A DNA stretch of 64,000 bases from Tridacna crocea (GCA_943736015.1 OX031069.1:25735235-25799234); one strand, 5' to 3'. Positions 1-10,075 are shown, counted from the stretch's first letter. Notes: generated by a model from the letters alone, not told the origin. Numbers and translations are program-made.

Positions 1-45
1 TCAATTTGAACCAGTCTAATTTTTTGTCGTTTGGTAAAGAGTTAA
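1..45 (+). mobile_element. TPM-A right end, cut by window edge
   Basis: Ends TTTGGTAAAGAG-TTAA. Plus orientation is defined in this annotation as running from the ACACAATCC end to the CAATTTGGACCAGTC end. Confidence 0.7.
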
Positions 46-235
46 ACAACCCTGTGGAAGAAGCCTTTGGTAAACATGGTGGGGTAAGGAGAGCATTTTC
101 TCCTTTTCCTACAATGTTTTTTTTTTTTATATCATTCCCAAACTAGATTTCAACTCTCCATTCAGAATTATATTGTTGTCTGCAAATGCTTACCATTAGA
201 TCATTCTATAATTTATTTGTGTGGTAAAGAGTTAA
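46..235 (+). mobile_element. Degenerate TPM-A copy
   Basis: Weak left arm (AACCCTGTGGAAGAAGCC), damaged hairpin core around 78-118 and right end GTGTGGTAAAGAG-TTAA. Confidence 0.55.
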
Positions 236-384
236 AATATGATATTGTGGTTGGTAAAGGATTTAAGATTTTTTGGTCATTTGACACGATCATACAGCCT
301 GTTTACCATGAATTTTGTTGTAGATAACCTGTAAACTGAAAGTGACCGTACGAAAAATTTGGTTTAATTTTGTAATAGAAAACA

Positions 385-556
385 TAACAACTTGTACTAA
401 TCTCTCTCGATTCTGCTTCCTGGGAACTACTACACCAGTACTCACCAAAGCTATGGGCCAATGAAAAATCTAAAAGTTGACACCTGCTCCCGGATATCGA
501 AAACGGGACCTTATGGTTATGAGACTGATGCTCTACCTCACAACCACGGACACCTA
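385..556 (-). mobile_element. tRNA-derived SINE
   Basis: On the minus strand the head reads GTGGTTGTGAGGTAGAGC (A-box-like) followed by an ATAACCATAAGGTCC block and a B-box-like stretch; a body with ATTCTGCTTCC... follows on the plus strand. The same unit recurs at 11951, 19747, 22995 and as a fragment at 57461. Confidence 0.7.
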
Positions 557-750
557 ACATCTTTCTTCAGTATAGATATTATTAAACATAAAATAGGGTA
601 CAGTATATTGAAATACGTGTACTTGCATGGGAAAATGATGTGGCAACAGCACATATTAATTGTAACACAATAGTCTTCCTTTTGCCACAATGTTTTCTCC
701 TGCACAATGAAAAATACACCAGCAAATGAACTCATTAACAGGTAGCAAGA

Positions 751-979
751 TTAAGCCTTTACTCCAAAGATACCCATTTCTACGCATTACTTGTAGGAGC
801 TTTTGGAAAACATTATGGCAAAAGGTAAAATTGCTCGTGACGAGCAATTTCATCTTTTGTCACAATGTTTTCTATGCTATGAAAAGGTATCATAAACACA
901 TAAGAAACTGCTTCATCCTTCCTGTTATTTAGGGTAAATTAGAAAGACCATAGAAATGCGTTATGGGGTAAAGGGTTAA
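751..979 (-). mobile_element. TPM-B copy
   Basis: TTAA at 751-754 and 976-979. The hairpin core has loop region TTGCTCGTGACGAGCAA and GGCAAAAGG flanks. The arms (GCATTTCTATGG side and ATGAGTATCTATGG side) are unlike TPM-A. Plus orientation for TPM-B starts with the CATTTCTATGG end. Confidence 0.75.
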
Positions 980-1178
980 CACTTCTCCATATTTTAAAAC
1001 TTTGAACATGACAAAAATGCCTCTAATGATAGAATTGTCCTTGGAAAGGTAGAAATTATTGTGGGAGCAGGAGAAAATGTTGAACACCTGTCCAGTATTT
1101 TCTCCTTTTCAACAGTGTTTTCAAACGCCTTCCATCTCAGCATAGTGAAAAACTTGAGATTGTTTGGGAAAGTGTTAA
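976..1178 (-). mobile_element. Degenerate TPM-A copy
   Basis: Shares its left TTAA with the TPM-B copy; the right end reads TTGTTTGGGAAAGTG-TTAA. The core palindrome has decayed. Confidence 0.5.
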
Positions 1179-1216
1179 AAATTTATTATGGAGAGTAGAC
1201 GTTCCATTATATTCAG

Positions 1217-1420
1217 TTGTAGAACCTGGGACAAATGGTTGGAAAAAAATCAAAGCCGAGTTCGGAGACGAAGTTTTTCAGGAAGATGGGACACTCGACA
1301 GAGACAAACTTGGAAAGATTATTTTTGCAGACTCGGAGAAAAGAAAATTGTTGAACTCAATAACCCATCCAGAGATTTATAAGGCCATGATTTGGCAGAT
1401 AATTGGATTATTTCTCAGAG
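1217..1420 (+). CDS. DCAKD: DCAKD internal exon (VEPG to FLRG)
   Basis: Acceptor ATATTCAG at 1209-1216, donor GTAGAC at 1421. It enters in phase 1 and leaves in phase 1 after LFLR. It contains FGDEVFQEDGTLDR and the conserved SITHPEI. Confidence 0.9.
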
Positions 1421-4400
1421 GTAGACATTATAAGTATCTTTGTTGGTGTGATTGCTTGTTACCAACATTTTTCATTTCCCCACAATGTTTTATGACTCAA
1501 TTGGCTGTTTAACCCTTTCCCAAACAATCCCTGATTTTTACGGGTCTGGAATAGTAGCCTTTTGAAAACATTGTGGGAAAAGGAGAAAATGCTGGTAACC
1601 AGCATTTTCTCCTTTTCCCACAATGTTTTCTACCCGATCATGGACAGAAATCATCTTTTCAGCAAGAGTTTAATTTTCGTCTGCAAATGCTTTCAATTTG
1701 GTCTAGTCCAAAAGTTTGTGGTTTGGGAAAGGGTTAGAGACAAATCCCTCCAATTTAGTAATTTTAACCCTTTACTTTGTGATCCTGACTTTTGAAGACC
1801 CAGAGGAAAAGGCCCTTTGAAAACAATATTGGAAATGGAGAAAATACTGGTAAGTGGCATTTTCTCCTCTTTCAAAACTGTTTCCTGGCCATTCAAGTGC
1901 TTTCAATTAGGACCAGTCTTAGACTCTAAGATTTTGTCATCTGGTAAAGGCCCGTAATTTTTGAAAGATACATCCTACTGCTAGAGAGAAAAAAATGCTG
2001 ACAAAATTTTAACATTGTCCAAATTGAAGGCATTAACATTGTCCGAATTGAAGGCATTTGCAGATGAAAAACAAATGTTAACAAAAACCAGTTAAAACAT
2101 TGTGAGAATATGAGAAAATACTTGGTACCAGGATTTTCTCACTTTCCCATGTTTTCAAAAGCCTTTCCCCTCAGGGTACATGTATTTCGATTTAAAGATT
2201 GATTGTATCAGAGTTTAAAGCTAAGAAAAAAAGGAAAAAAAAGATGGCTAATTTTTTATGTACATGTATATATTTTAAAAAGCACAAATGGAAAGCATTT
2301 TGAAATAAGGAGCAGTTACTTGTTTTTCAGCCAACATTTTCAAGAGCTTCAAATTGAGGAGACAGAAAAATTCAAAATTGTTAAGTTATGGAATAACTCT
2401 ATTTTTCAGGCCATTCGTTTGCTATCTTAGATCTCCCACTGCTGTTTGAAAGTGGAAAGATGGTATCACTAATTACTTACACAGTTGTTGTATCTTGGTA
2501 AGAATTATCTCCCTTCATTACATTTCTTCCCCGTTTTGTCTCTTGTAGCTCTTAAATTGGACTTCATGCCATTTTAAAATGGTTTTATTGGTCATATTGT
2601 GGCAGCAGTGCAATAATCTAAGCTTCCAGAGGTATTTACATTACCAAAACTATTTGTGTACAAGTATCTTTGTAAGAGTTATCTCCCTTTATTCATTTAT
2701 TAATTGCTTGTATACCAGTAAGTTGTATATTACACATTATTTAAGAAATGTTTTTAAAAGTATTTCTGTGATATCGTGAGAATAGCAAACTTTTTGAGAA
2801 AAGGAGAAAAGAGGGTTATCCTCTTAACCCTTTCCCAAATGACAAATTTTAGACTTCTAAATTGAAAGCATCTGCAGACGACAAGTCTAACAGTGGTACA
2901 AATGAAGTGAAGTTCTTTGACAGGGTAGACAAGATTTGTTGGAAAAGTAGGAAATGCTGGTTACTAGCATTTCCTACTTTCCCACGTTTTCAGAAGGCAT
3001 TTAATATCTAAGGCTTGTTAAAACTCGGACCTGTGTTGTAAGGAGTTGAAGCCATGTCCCATTGTTTAAGACTCATTCTAACATGACACGCGACTTTGGC
3101 TCTATAAACACAGTGCAAGGAAAACGTGGTAAAATCTGCGACAATCCCTGTAGGGTGACGTCATTCAATGAGTGAGTTATTCAATGGAACATAATCTTCA
3201 TCCGCGTTCTTACTCTAAGTTTGAACTTGATTTCGTTTCACTAAGAATTGGCCATGTTAGAATCGAAATAATCTTCTTTCTATCGTGGTATATCGTTCAA
3301 TAAACCACGTTGTGAGTTATGCGGCGCAATGAATAACCCACTCGGGCTATCGCCCTCGTGGATTATTTATTGTGCCTCATAACTCACAACTGTGGTTTAT
3401 TGAACGATATACCACGATAGAAAGAAGATTATTTCTTAATTTAACTCATTACCAAACAACAATATTTTAGGTTTGTCCAAATTGAAAGCATTTGCAGACG
3501 ACAAAATAAAAGTGACTAAAAATTTGAAATTTGTTTTGTGAAGGGTAGAAAATATTGTTGGAAAGGAAGAAAATGCTGGTTACCAGCATTTTCTCCTTTT
3601 CCCACAATGTTTTCTAAAGGCTTCTTTCTAAGTCGTCAGAAGTAGGGATTGTGTGGTAATGGGTTAATGTGTGGTCTGCAAATGTTTTGAAGTTAATGAA
3701 GCCTGAAGTTTTGCTGTGTGGTAAAAGGTTAAAGGGCCAACATGGTCAAAAAACGAAAATTGATTTATAACAAAATACAATATAATTGTTAAATAATTGG
3801 TAAAAGCAAATATTTAGAGTAAATGTTTACTGAAGGGTTTAAAACTTTCAGTATTATATTACCAATACATCTAACACTACACATCCTTTTTTAACCTTTA
3901 AAAACACAATGATGACTTGACAACCTGTGGAATGAAGCCTTTTGAAAACATTGTGGGAAAAGGAGGAAATGCTGTTAACCAGTATTTTCTCCTTTTCCCA
4001 CAAAGTTTTTAACAATCCTGAGCAGGAAGGCTTTTGAAAACCTTGTGGGAAAAGGAGAAAATGCTGGTTACCAGCATTTTCTCCTTTTCCCACAATGCTT
4101 TCTCTTCTACCATAGAACTTCCATCCATTTGTACCCGTTTTTAGTTCGCCTATCAACATGCAATTGCACCCTATTAGCCATATTGAAATTGTCATCTGCA
4201 AATGCTTTCAATTTGGATGGGGCTAAAATTTTGTCGCCTGGTAAAGGTTTAAGCCTCTTTAGAGAATGACTTTTATAACTAATCACTGTCAAAGCAATAC
4301 TCTTTATTCCCCTTATTCAACAGAATTAGAAAACATTCTGGGAAAAAAGTAGATGCTTACATAGTAAGCAATTAATAGTGCTTCTTTTTTTTCACTATGC

Positions 4401-6137
4401 CTTCCTTTCTCTTGAGAACCTTCTTTTTTCCTTTCCTTCGAAAAATTTTGCCTGTGTGTAATTTTTAGCAGTTTGAAACAGCTTGTACACTTGTGCAGTT
4501 TGCACCAATATTTTAGATATATTGCGACAGCCAGTACACCTATGCAATACTTTCCAGGAGTACTTTTCCAAGGACTTTTACCAGTATATAATTCCCTACA
4601 AAACAACAAAATTTTAGGTTTGTCCAGATCGAAAGTATTTGTAGACGACAAAATAAAAGTGATGGAAAATTTGAAATTTGTTTCGTGAAGAGTAGAAAAC
4701 ATTGTGGGAAAAGGAGAAAATGCAGGTTACCATCATTTTCTCCTTTTTCCACAATGTTTTTCTAAAGGCTTCTTTCTCAGGGTCGTCAGAAGTAGGGCTG
4801 GTGTGGTAATGGGTTAAGCAGTTCTTTGTACAATATTCAAAGTCACAGGCTCCTTTTTCACATAAGCATCTTTGTAACTCTTTACCAAATAAGAAAATTT
4901 CAGACTTGTCAAAATTAAAAACATTTGCAGACAAATTAATATCAAGTTTAACGAAAAAAGTTACAATGTCAGTGAAAGTGTAAAAAACCTTGTTGGAAAA
5001 GGAGAAAACGCTGGTTACCAGCATTTTCTCCTTTCCCACAAGGTTTTCAAAAGGCTATTACCCCTAGGGTTGTTGAAACTAGGTATATTGTGGCAAAGGG
5101 TTAAAGGATTGAGAGAAAAATGAGTACTGTCTTAACCCTTTCCCAAACAATCCCTGCTTTTTACAACCCTGAGATAGAGGCCTTTTGAAAACATTGTGGG
5201 AAAAGGAGAAAATGCTGGTAACCAGCATTTTCTCCTTTTCCCACAATGTTTTCTACTCTGCTGGAAACAAATTTCAAATTATGAGTTATATTTATTTTGT
5301 TGTCTGCAAGTGCTTTCAATTTGGACCAGTCTAAAATTTTGTTTGGTGAAGGGTTAATGATTATGCTGTAGACCTTAGAAAGACTCAAATGGTATAGCTT
5401 GGAATTGAATCTGTCTTCGGAGTTTTGAGCCCTGTATGCTATCAAATGAGCTGCTGTGTGTCCAGACAGGTTTAACCGTTTTTAGTATCTGTCACAGACC
5501 TGCTGCAACACAGATGAGAATGCCTAATCAAAAAGAACCTTGCCTGTCAAGAAAGGACAAACAAGTTTTGTGATAAAGGGTGAAAACGTTTTCAAATCAC
5601 ATGTTAAAGCCTTATCACACAGTCCTATATTTTAGCCGTCACTTAGGGTATTTGAAAACATTGCAGGAAATCTAGAAAATGCTAATAAATGGCATTTTCT
5701 TCTTTTCCAACAAAGTTTTCTGCATTTTTCAGACAATTTATATTTTTGAGCCACTTTCCATGTCTCCCCTGCTAGTGCTTTTATTTTAGACTCGTTCAAA
5801 ACTGTTTTCTGGTAAAGATTTTGAGAAAATATTTCTATTCCAATGAATTATTTCTTGCAGCATACCTCAACAACAATTGAGACGTCTCATGGACAGAAAC
5901 AAGTACACAAAGGAAGAAGCACAGAAGAGAATTGATGCCCAGATGCCATTGGAAGAAAAATGTAATCGTGCAACTTTTATCATTGACAATTCCCATGATG
6001 TTGAAAATACGAGAGATCAGGTTTTGGACGTTTACAGGACTTTGAAAAATAGCAGAGCTCACTGGAAACTAAGAGGAGCTGTGCTAACTTTGTTTTTATC
6101 TATCTGTTGGTTGCTTCGTGTATTATTTTTAAGTTAG
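1217..6137 (+). CDS. DCAKD: Dephospho-CoA kinase domain-containing protein, 3' three exons (5' partial)
   Basis: Join 1217-1420, 2410-2497, 5861-6137, with phases 1, 1 and 2 at the three entries; every intron follows GT-AG. The 188 readable residues match the CoaE/DCAKD fold from the substrate lid onward: VEPG and FGDEV, the SITHPEI motif, DLPLLFE, then the RLMDRNKYTKEEA-RI-AQMPLEEK helix, and the IIDNS strand. CoaE enzymes phosphorylate dephospho-CoA in the last step of CoA synthesis. Animal DCAKD proteins are about 230 residues, so about 40 residues including the P-loop are missing to the left. The C-terminus ends with a hydrophobic stretch (GAVLTLFLSICWLLRVLFLS), a probable membrane anchor as in vertebrate DCAKD. 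Whether vertebrate DCAKD is the main kinase is not settled (COASY also has this activity), so the function is inferred from family. Confidence 0.9.
1509..1737 (+). mobile_element. TPM-A copy in DCAKD intron
   Basis: TTAACCCTTTCCC at the left and GGGAAAGGGTTAG at the right (one TTAA mutated). Perfect hairpin with centre GGTAACC. TTTCCC end type. Confidence 0.85.
1764..1950 (+). mobile_element. Degenerate TPM-A copy
   Basis: TTAACCCTTTAC at the left; the core has several mismatches (GGTAAGTGGC centre); the right end is GGTAAAGG without TTAA. Confidence 0.65.
1985..2175 (-). mobile_element. Degenerate TPM-A fragment
   Basis: Carries AATTGAAGGCATTTGCAGA (the first part in duplicate) and a core with centre TTGGTACCAGG; no clear ends. 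Confidence 0.5.
2410..2497 (+). CDS. DCAKD: DCAKD internal exon (DLPLLFE)
   Basis: Acceptor ATTTTTCAG, donor GTAAGA at 2498. Encodes GHSFAILDLPLLFESGKM and on to TVVVSC; this is the strand-turn carrying the D-x-PLLFE signature of CoaE proteins. Confidence 0.92.
2498..2823 (+). other. DCAKD intron, unique-looking
   Basis: T-rich intron sequence. Two similar short stretches (ATTATCTCCCTTCATT at 2507 and GTTATCTCCCTTTATT at 2679) hint at a small old duplication; nothing else seen. Confidence 0.4.
2824..3050 (-). mobile_element. TPM-A copy with altered but paired core
   Basis: TTAACCCTTTCCC left end. The core reads AGTAGGAAATGC and pairs with GCATTTCCTACTT, so both arms carry the same change. 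Right end AAGGAG-TTGA. Confidence 0.75.
3265..3435. repeat. 171-bp foldback palindrome
   Basis: Left arm from GAAATAATCTTCTTTC pairs with right arm ending GAAAGAAGATTATTTC across almost the whole length; the centre is GGGCTATCGCCC. It is unrelated in sequence to the TPM elements. Confidence 0.85.
3441..3667 (-). mobile_element. TPM-A copy
   Basis: TTAACTCATTACC at the left, GGTAATGGG-TTAA at the right; centre GGTTACC. ATTACC end type at both ends. Confidence 0.88.
3668..3733 (+). mobile_element. TPM-A right-end fragment
   Basis: GTCTGCAAATGTTTTGAA followed by GTGTGGTAAAAGG-TTAA. Confidence 0.5.
3930..4252 (+). mobile_element. Compound of two TPM-A cores
   Basis: Two hairpin cores (3945-4015 and 4035-4102) in tandem, one right end (GGTAAAGGTTTAA). 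The second core and its flank (CAATCCTGAGCAGGAAGG, then AACTTCCATCCATTTGT) match the copy at 14653 closely. Confidence 0.7.
4253..4579 (+). other. Intron, no feature seen
   Basis: Intron of DCAKD. T/C-rich stretch at 4380-4450; otherwise nothing recognised. Confidence 0.35.
4580..4817 (-). mobile_element. TPM-A copy
   Basis: Left end CTACAAAACAACAAAATTTTAGG (first bases mutated, TTAA lost), right end GGTAATGGG-TTAA. Core arms differ at GCAGG/CATCA. Confidence 0.75.
4874..5104 (-). mobile_element. TPM-A copy
   Basis: Left GTAACTCTTTACC, right GGCAAAGGG-TTAA; perfect core with centre GGTTACC. Confidence 0.8.
5132..5357 (+). mobile_element. TPM-A copy
   Basis: TTAA both ends; left CCCTTTCCC, right GGTGAAGGG; perfect core, centre GGTAACC. 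Confidence 0.9.
5604..5823 (+). mobile_element. Degenerate TPM-A copy upstream of a DCAKD acceptor
   Basis: Left TTAAAGCCTTATCACACAG; core centre AATAAATGG; right TTCTGGTAAAGATTTTGAG. Its right end lies about 37 bp before the exon at 5861. Confidence 0.6.
5861..6137 (+). CDS. DCAKD: DCAKD terminal exon
   Basis: Acceptor TTTCTTGCAG at 5851-5860; enters in phase 2 to complete Cys. Encodes the C-terminal helices and a hydrophobic tail; stop TAG at 6135-6137. The last codons (TTT TTA AGT TAG) contain the TTAA that was duplicated downstream. Confidence 0.93.
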
Positions 6138-6447
6138 TGATATTCCCAATGAAAGCAAGGTTCAAGATGGCATTTAAAATCAATGCTATTGTTTGCTTCA
6201 TGTATCATTTTTAACCCATTACCACACAATCCCTACTTTTGACACCCCTGAGGAAGAAGCCTTTTCTCCTTTTCCCACAGTGTTTTCTACCCTTCCCAGA
6301 ACAAATTTCATTTTTTCAGTCACCTTTATTTTGTCGTCTGCAAATGCTTTCAATTTGGACCAGTCTAAAATTTTCTCGTGTGGTAAAGAGTTAAGTTAGT
6401 GATATTCCTATTGGAAGCAAGGTTCAAGGTGGCATTTAAAATCAATG
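6113..6447 (+). repeat. 73-bp tandem duplication of DCAKD 3' end, second unit split by a TPM-A copy
   Basis: Unit 1 is 6113-6185. Unit 2 is 6195-6214 plus 6395-6447 (20+53=73 bp) with the MITE between. Both read GCTTCRTGTATYATTTTTAA then GTTAGTGATATTCC and end AAAATCAATG. Confidence 0.9.
6211..6394 (+). mobile_element. TPM-A copy with paralogous empty site
   Basis: TTAA at 6211-6214 and 6391-6394; left CCCATTACC, right GGTAAAGAG. The left palindrome arm is missing (GAAGCC runs directly into CTTTTCTCC). The unoccupied counterpart TTAA is at 6129-6132. Confidence 0.9.
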
Positions 6448-6456
6448 TTAGTTTAC

Positions 6457-6690
6457 ACCCATTACCAGATTTCAAAAATTTTTACAGTTTTTCATTTTGA
6501 AGCAATTTTAGGGGACATTAAATGTGGCTCAGTTGACATTAGTTGTCTTCAAAAGAGTAGAAAACACCATTGGAAAAGGAGAAAATTCTCGTAACAAGCA
6601 TTTTCCCCTTTTCCCACAATGTTTTCACAAACCTTCTTTCTGTGGGTCGTTTACACTCAGGATTGTTTGTTGAAGAGCTACTGGTAACTC
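6457..6690 (-). mobile_element. Degenerate TPM-A copy
   Basis: Left CCCATTACCAG; core centre TCTCGTAACAAGC; right end GGATTGTTTGTTGAAGAG. Confidence 0.6.
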
Positions 6691-6725
6691 TTTGCAAGAT
6701 AAGTTAGAAAAAAATAAGATTCAGT

Positions 6726-6987
6726 TTAACCCTTTCCCAAACAGCAAATTTTGGACCAGACCAAACTGAAAGCATTTTGTAAATGACAAATTAACAGTTG
6801 CTAAAAAAATGATTTTTCTATATGGTAGGGTAGAAAACATTGTGGTAAAAGGAGAAAATACTGGTTACCAGCATTTTCTCCTTTTCCCACAATGTTTTCA
6901 AAAGGCTTCTATTCCTTTTCCAACAATGTTTTCAAAAGGCTTCTATTCCTGACCCATAAAAACCAGGGATTGTTTGGGAAAGGGTTA
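6726..6987 (-). mobile_element. TPM-A copy with duplicated right arm
   Basis: TTAACCCTTTCCC at the left, GGGAAAGGG-TTAA at the right. The CAATGTTTTCAAAAGGCTTC segment is present twice in tandem (about 6889-6944). Confidence 0.85.
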
Positions 6988-7089
6988 AGTACCACATAAC
7001 ACAGCTTGAGATTCAAAGTTGAAAACATTTCCAAATGACAAATTAAGCACAGATGAAATGATGGGGTAGAAATTTGTCTGTAAAAGAGT

Positions 7090-7316
7090 TTAACTCTTTA
7101 CCACACAATCCCTACTTTTACCGACCCTTAGAAAAAAGCCTTTTGAAAACACTGAGGGAAAAGGAGAAAATACTGGTAACCAGCATTTTCTTCTTTTCCC
7201 ACAGTGTTTTCCATCTTTCCCAAACCAAATTTCAGTTTTTCAGTCACCTTTATTTTGTTGTCTGCAAATGCTTTGAATTTGGACCAGTCTAAAATGTTCT
7301 CGTGTGGTAGAGTTAA
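7090..7316 (+). mobile_element. TPM-A copy
   Basis: TTAA both ends; left CTCTTTACC, right GTGTGGTAGAG; core arms CACTGAGGG/CCCACAGTG, centre GGTAACC. Confidence 0.88.
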
Positions 7317-7457
7317 AACATGATGGACATAGGAGAAAATGCTGATTACCAGCACAAAACATCTACTCTGATCTTTGGATCTGCCGTGTCAGACAAGGTG
7401 AGTTTCATATGGAGGAAATAGCTTTGAAATTACAGTTTTTATTCTTCACTTGAAATG

Positions 7458-7655
7458 TGATATTTTTCAAAGCAATCCTGGGTTTTTAACAAGTCTTGGA
7501 AGAAGTTATTGGAGAAAAAACTGCTGGTACCTAGCTTTTTCTTACTCTTGCCTCAATTTTTTCTATCCCATCCAACACCAAGCCTATGTAAAATTGTCAT
7601 CTGCATATTAATGGTTCTATTCTGACCTGTCTTAAAATTTGTTGTTTGGGAAAGA
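7458..7655 (+). mobile_element. Degenerate TPM-A copy
   Basis: AGCAATCCTGGGTTTTTAAC left, centre TGGTACCTAGC, right TTGTTTGGGAAAGAG. Confidence 0.5.
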
Positions 7656-7688
7656 GTCGGTTAATTCAGCAGTTTAGGATTTGGATGA

Positions 7689-7976
7689 ATATGTATACCC
7701 CCCACAAAAGGAATGTTTTCGGGCATATACTTGAATCAGCTTGTCTTTCCGTCCGTGTGTCCATGTATCCGTCTGTGTACAAAATACCAGTAATTGCCTG
7801 TTTCTGTCAAAGCGCTGGTGGGCGTATTCAGGCACATTCAGTGACAGCTCTACTGGAATCAGCCTGTGTGTCCTTGCTTCTGTCCGTCTGTGTGTCCGTC
7901 TGTGAGTCCGTCTGTGTACAAAATACTATCAAAGCGGTGGTGGGGATATAAAGTCACATTCAGTGACAGCTCTAGT
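7689..7976 (+). repeat. R1 repeat with TGTCCGTCTG runs
   Basis: CACAAAAGGAATGTTTTCGGG, then GAATCAGCTTGTC, TCCGTCTGTGTGTCCG runs, TGTACAAAATACTA, GTCACATTCAGTGACAGCTC. Two copies in inverse orientation lie at 31478 and 39517. The middle is partly duplicated here. Confidence 0.65.
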
Positions 7977-7984
7977 TAATTCTG

Positions 7985-8203
7985 TACTAGATGAGATAAA
8001 TACTTTTCCACATTGAAAGCATTTGCAGACAATAAAGTAAATGTAGTCCAAATGATTAGATTTACATCTAAAAGTATAGAAAACATTGTGAAAAAAAGGA
8101 GGAGAAAATGCTGGTTATGGGCATTTTCTCCTTTTTTCACAATATTTTCAAAAGCTCTTTTCTCCAAGATCTTTAAAACTCAGAATTTTTTCGGTAAAGG
8201 CTC
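7985..8203 (-). mobile_element. TPM-A copy with longer A-run core
   Basis: Core CATTGTGAAAAAAAGG pairs with CCTTTTTTCACAAT, a shared change in both arms. The ends have decayed (no TTAA). Confidence 0.65.
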
Positions 8204-8399
8204 AATATGCAAAAAGTAGATGGTTCATACCTCAGTAATAAATCAAAAGTAGTTTAGTTCACACAGCTTCTTTCTTATATATCTATATGTATTTATTTAA
8301 TTCTGTGATGACATTTCACTGTGCACAACCTGTGGTACATGGTGCTTTCTTTCCTACAAGATACATAGAGGATATTTGGGTTTTTATTGGTTAAAGATT

Positions 8400-8443
8400 G
8401 AAATTTATTTCATCGACTTATTTCTGTCGATGAAATAAATTTC
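8400..8443. repeat. Perfect 18-bp inverted repeat
   Basis: GAAATTTATTTCATCGAC and GTCGATGAAATAAATTTC around 8 bp. A second version lies at 8675-8736, on the other side of the TPM-A copy between them. Confidence 0.8.
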
Positions 8444-8447
8444 GATT

Positions 8448-8674
8448 TTTACCCCTTTTCTAAACAAGCCCTGGTTTTTACGTGTCTGCAGTACAATTCT
8501 TTAGAAAACACTGTGGGAAAAGGAGAAATTGCTGGTAATGAGCAATTTCTCCTTTTCCCACAGTGTTTTCTAGCCTGTCGGAAAACTTTTCTGCCATTCT
8601 CATCAATTGCAAAATTGTCATCTGCAAACACTGAGTCTTGGACAGTCTAAATTTGTCATTTGGGAAAGGGTTAA
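8448..8674 (+). mobile_element. TPM-A copy, AAATTGCT core subtype
   Basis: Left TTTACCCCTTTTC, right TTTGGGAAAGGG-TTAA. Core CACTGTGGG/CCCACAGTG with GAAATTGCT/AGCAATTTC; both arms share these variants. Confidence 0.85.
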
Positions 8675-8736
8675 AGATCAAAATTTATTTCATCAAGTGA
8701 AATCACTCGATGAAATAAATTTCGAAATTTCGATCT
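8675..8736. repeat. Hairpin repeat between TTAA sites
   Basis: AAAGATC at the left and GATCTTT at the right, bounded by TTAA at 8671-8674 and 8737-8740; inner arms AAATTTATTTCATC and GATGAAATAAATTT. Confidence 0.75.
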
Positions 8737-8745
8737 TTAACCAAC

Positions 8746-9239
8746 CCCCCCGCTCCAATTTTCTATTTATTTCATGCTTCCAACCCTTTTTGGATGGAAC
8801 TTTATCAAAATCCAGTAAAGTTCTTTTCAATTATTCCCTGTGGTGTAACCACCTCCGCTTAGCAACGCATAATAATATTACGTCAGGCCATAGAATTGTA
8901 AGGTAAATGACATCATATTTCTATTTAGGTGTATGGCTTCAATTGAATAGATGGAATATAAATATCGGCATTTTCACTGTTTGTAACCATGAAATACCGA
9001 AAAATATTTCACAGACATTTTTCCATAACCTACTAGAAAGCATTAAATAAATCACAAGTAGTTTAGTTTACACTCACAGCCTCCTGCTTATATATTGACA
9101 TGTATATGTTTCATTCCGTGATGGGATTTCACAGTGCACAACCTTTAGTACCTCTATAGTGCTTTCTATCCTACAAGATACAATCATGTAGAATAGGTTT
9201 GTGCATGTTATATAACTTGTGCATTCATTAATCTCTAGG
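8746..9239 (+). other. Intergenic, no gene seen
   Basis: The stretch CACAAGTAGTTTAGTTTACAC to about 9180 resembles 8235-8360 (AAAGTAGTTTAGTTCACACAG and on), a second copy of an old repeat. No coding signal. Confidence 0.45.
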
Positions 9240-9269
9240 CTTCTAAGCACAACGCACTGACCTTTTGCA

Positions 9270-9331
9270 GACAGTGTAGATTAATATCAGACTGCACAGA
9301 AAGTGCAGTCTGATCTTGGATCTACACTGTC
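9270..9331. repeat. Palindrome of the CAGTCTGATCTT family
   Basis: GACAGTGTAGATTAATATC at the left pairs with the right end TGGATCTACACTGTC; the centre is CAGACTGCA/TGCAGTCTG. Relatives lie at 34888, 46130, 48043 and 50426. Confidence 0.8.
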
Positions 9332-9583
9332 CAATATGGGGATATTGTCCTTAAAAAAATGAAAAGGTATCAATCAAGTTATCAGTATCGTATGAACAGT
9401 TTCATTTATTTAGTAGGAAAGAGGTTGAATGTTTTATGTGCTGCAGGTGACTTTATACATCCACCCATGAAGTAGAGTGGTGAAGGATGTTTAATGGAAT
9501 CAGGTTGAGTCTGTATTCACTAACCATTGCTAGATTTAAGAAAGTAACACAATTTTCAATCAGAAAGTTGTGTTACTTTCAAA

Positions 9584-9817
9584 TTAACCCATTACCTAAC
9601 AACAATATTTAAGACTGGTCCAAATTGAAAGCATTTGCAGACAACAAAATAAAAGTGACTGAAAACTTGAAATTTGTTTTGTGAAGGGTAGAAAACATTG
9701 TGGGAAAAGGAGAAAATGCTGGTTATCAGCATTTTCTCCTTTTCCCACATTGTTTTCTAAAGGCTTCTTTCTGAAAAGCAGGGCTTCAAAAGCAGGGATT
9801 GTGTGGTAATGGGTTAA
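9584..9817 (-). mobile_element. TPM-A copy nested in a foldback
   Basis: TTAACCCATTACC left, GGTAATGGG-TTAA right; centre GGTTATC. Confidence 0.88.
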
Positions 9818-9845
9818 GAGAATTCTTGTGAACAAGACAGAATTA

Positions 9846-10075
9846 TTTACCTCTTTCCCAAACGACAAAATTTTGGACTAGTCCAAACTAAAAGCATTTG
9901 CAGACGACAAAGTAAGTGTGAATCAAAAATTGAAATTTGATTTGGGAAGGGTAGAAAACATTGTGGGAAAAGGAGAAAATGCTGGTTACCAGCATTTTCT
10001 CCTTTTCCCACAATGGTTTCTAAAGGCTTCGTTCTTGGCGGCGTCAAAAGCAAGGATTGTGTGGTAATGGGTTAC
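9846..10075 (-). mobile_element. TPM-A copy nested in a foldback
   Basis: Flanks TTTA and TTAC are mutated TTAA; left CTCTTTCCC, right GGTAATGGG (mixed end types); centre GGTTACC. Confidence 0.85.

Noticed and set aside
1188..1382. 64-residue ORF in the frame starting MESRRSI
   Set aside because: It overlaps the DCAKD exon in another frame; the DCAKD frame matches CoaE motifs and has splice sites.
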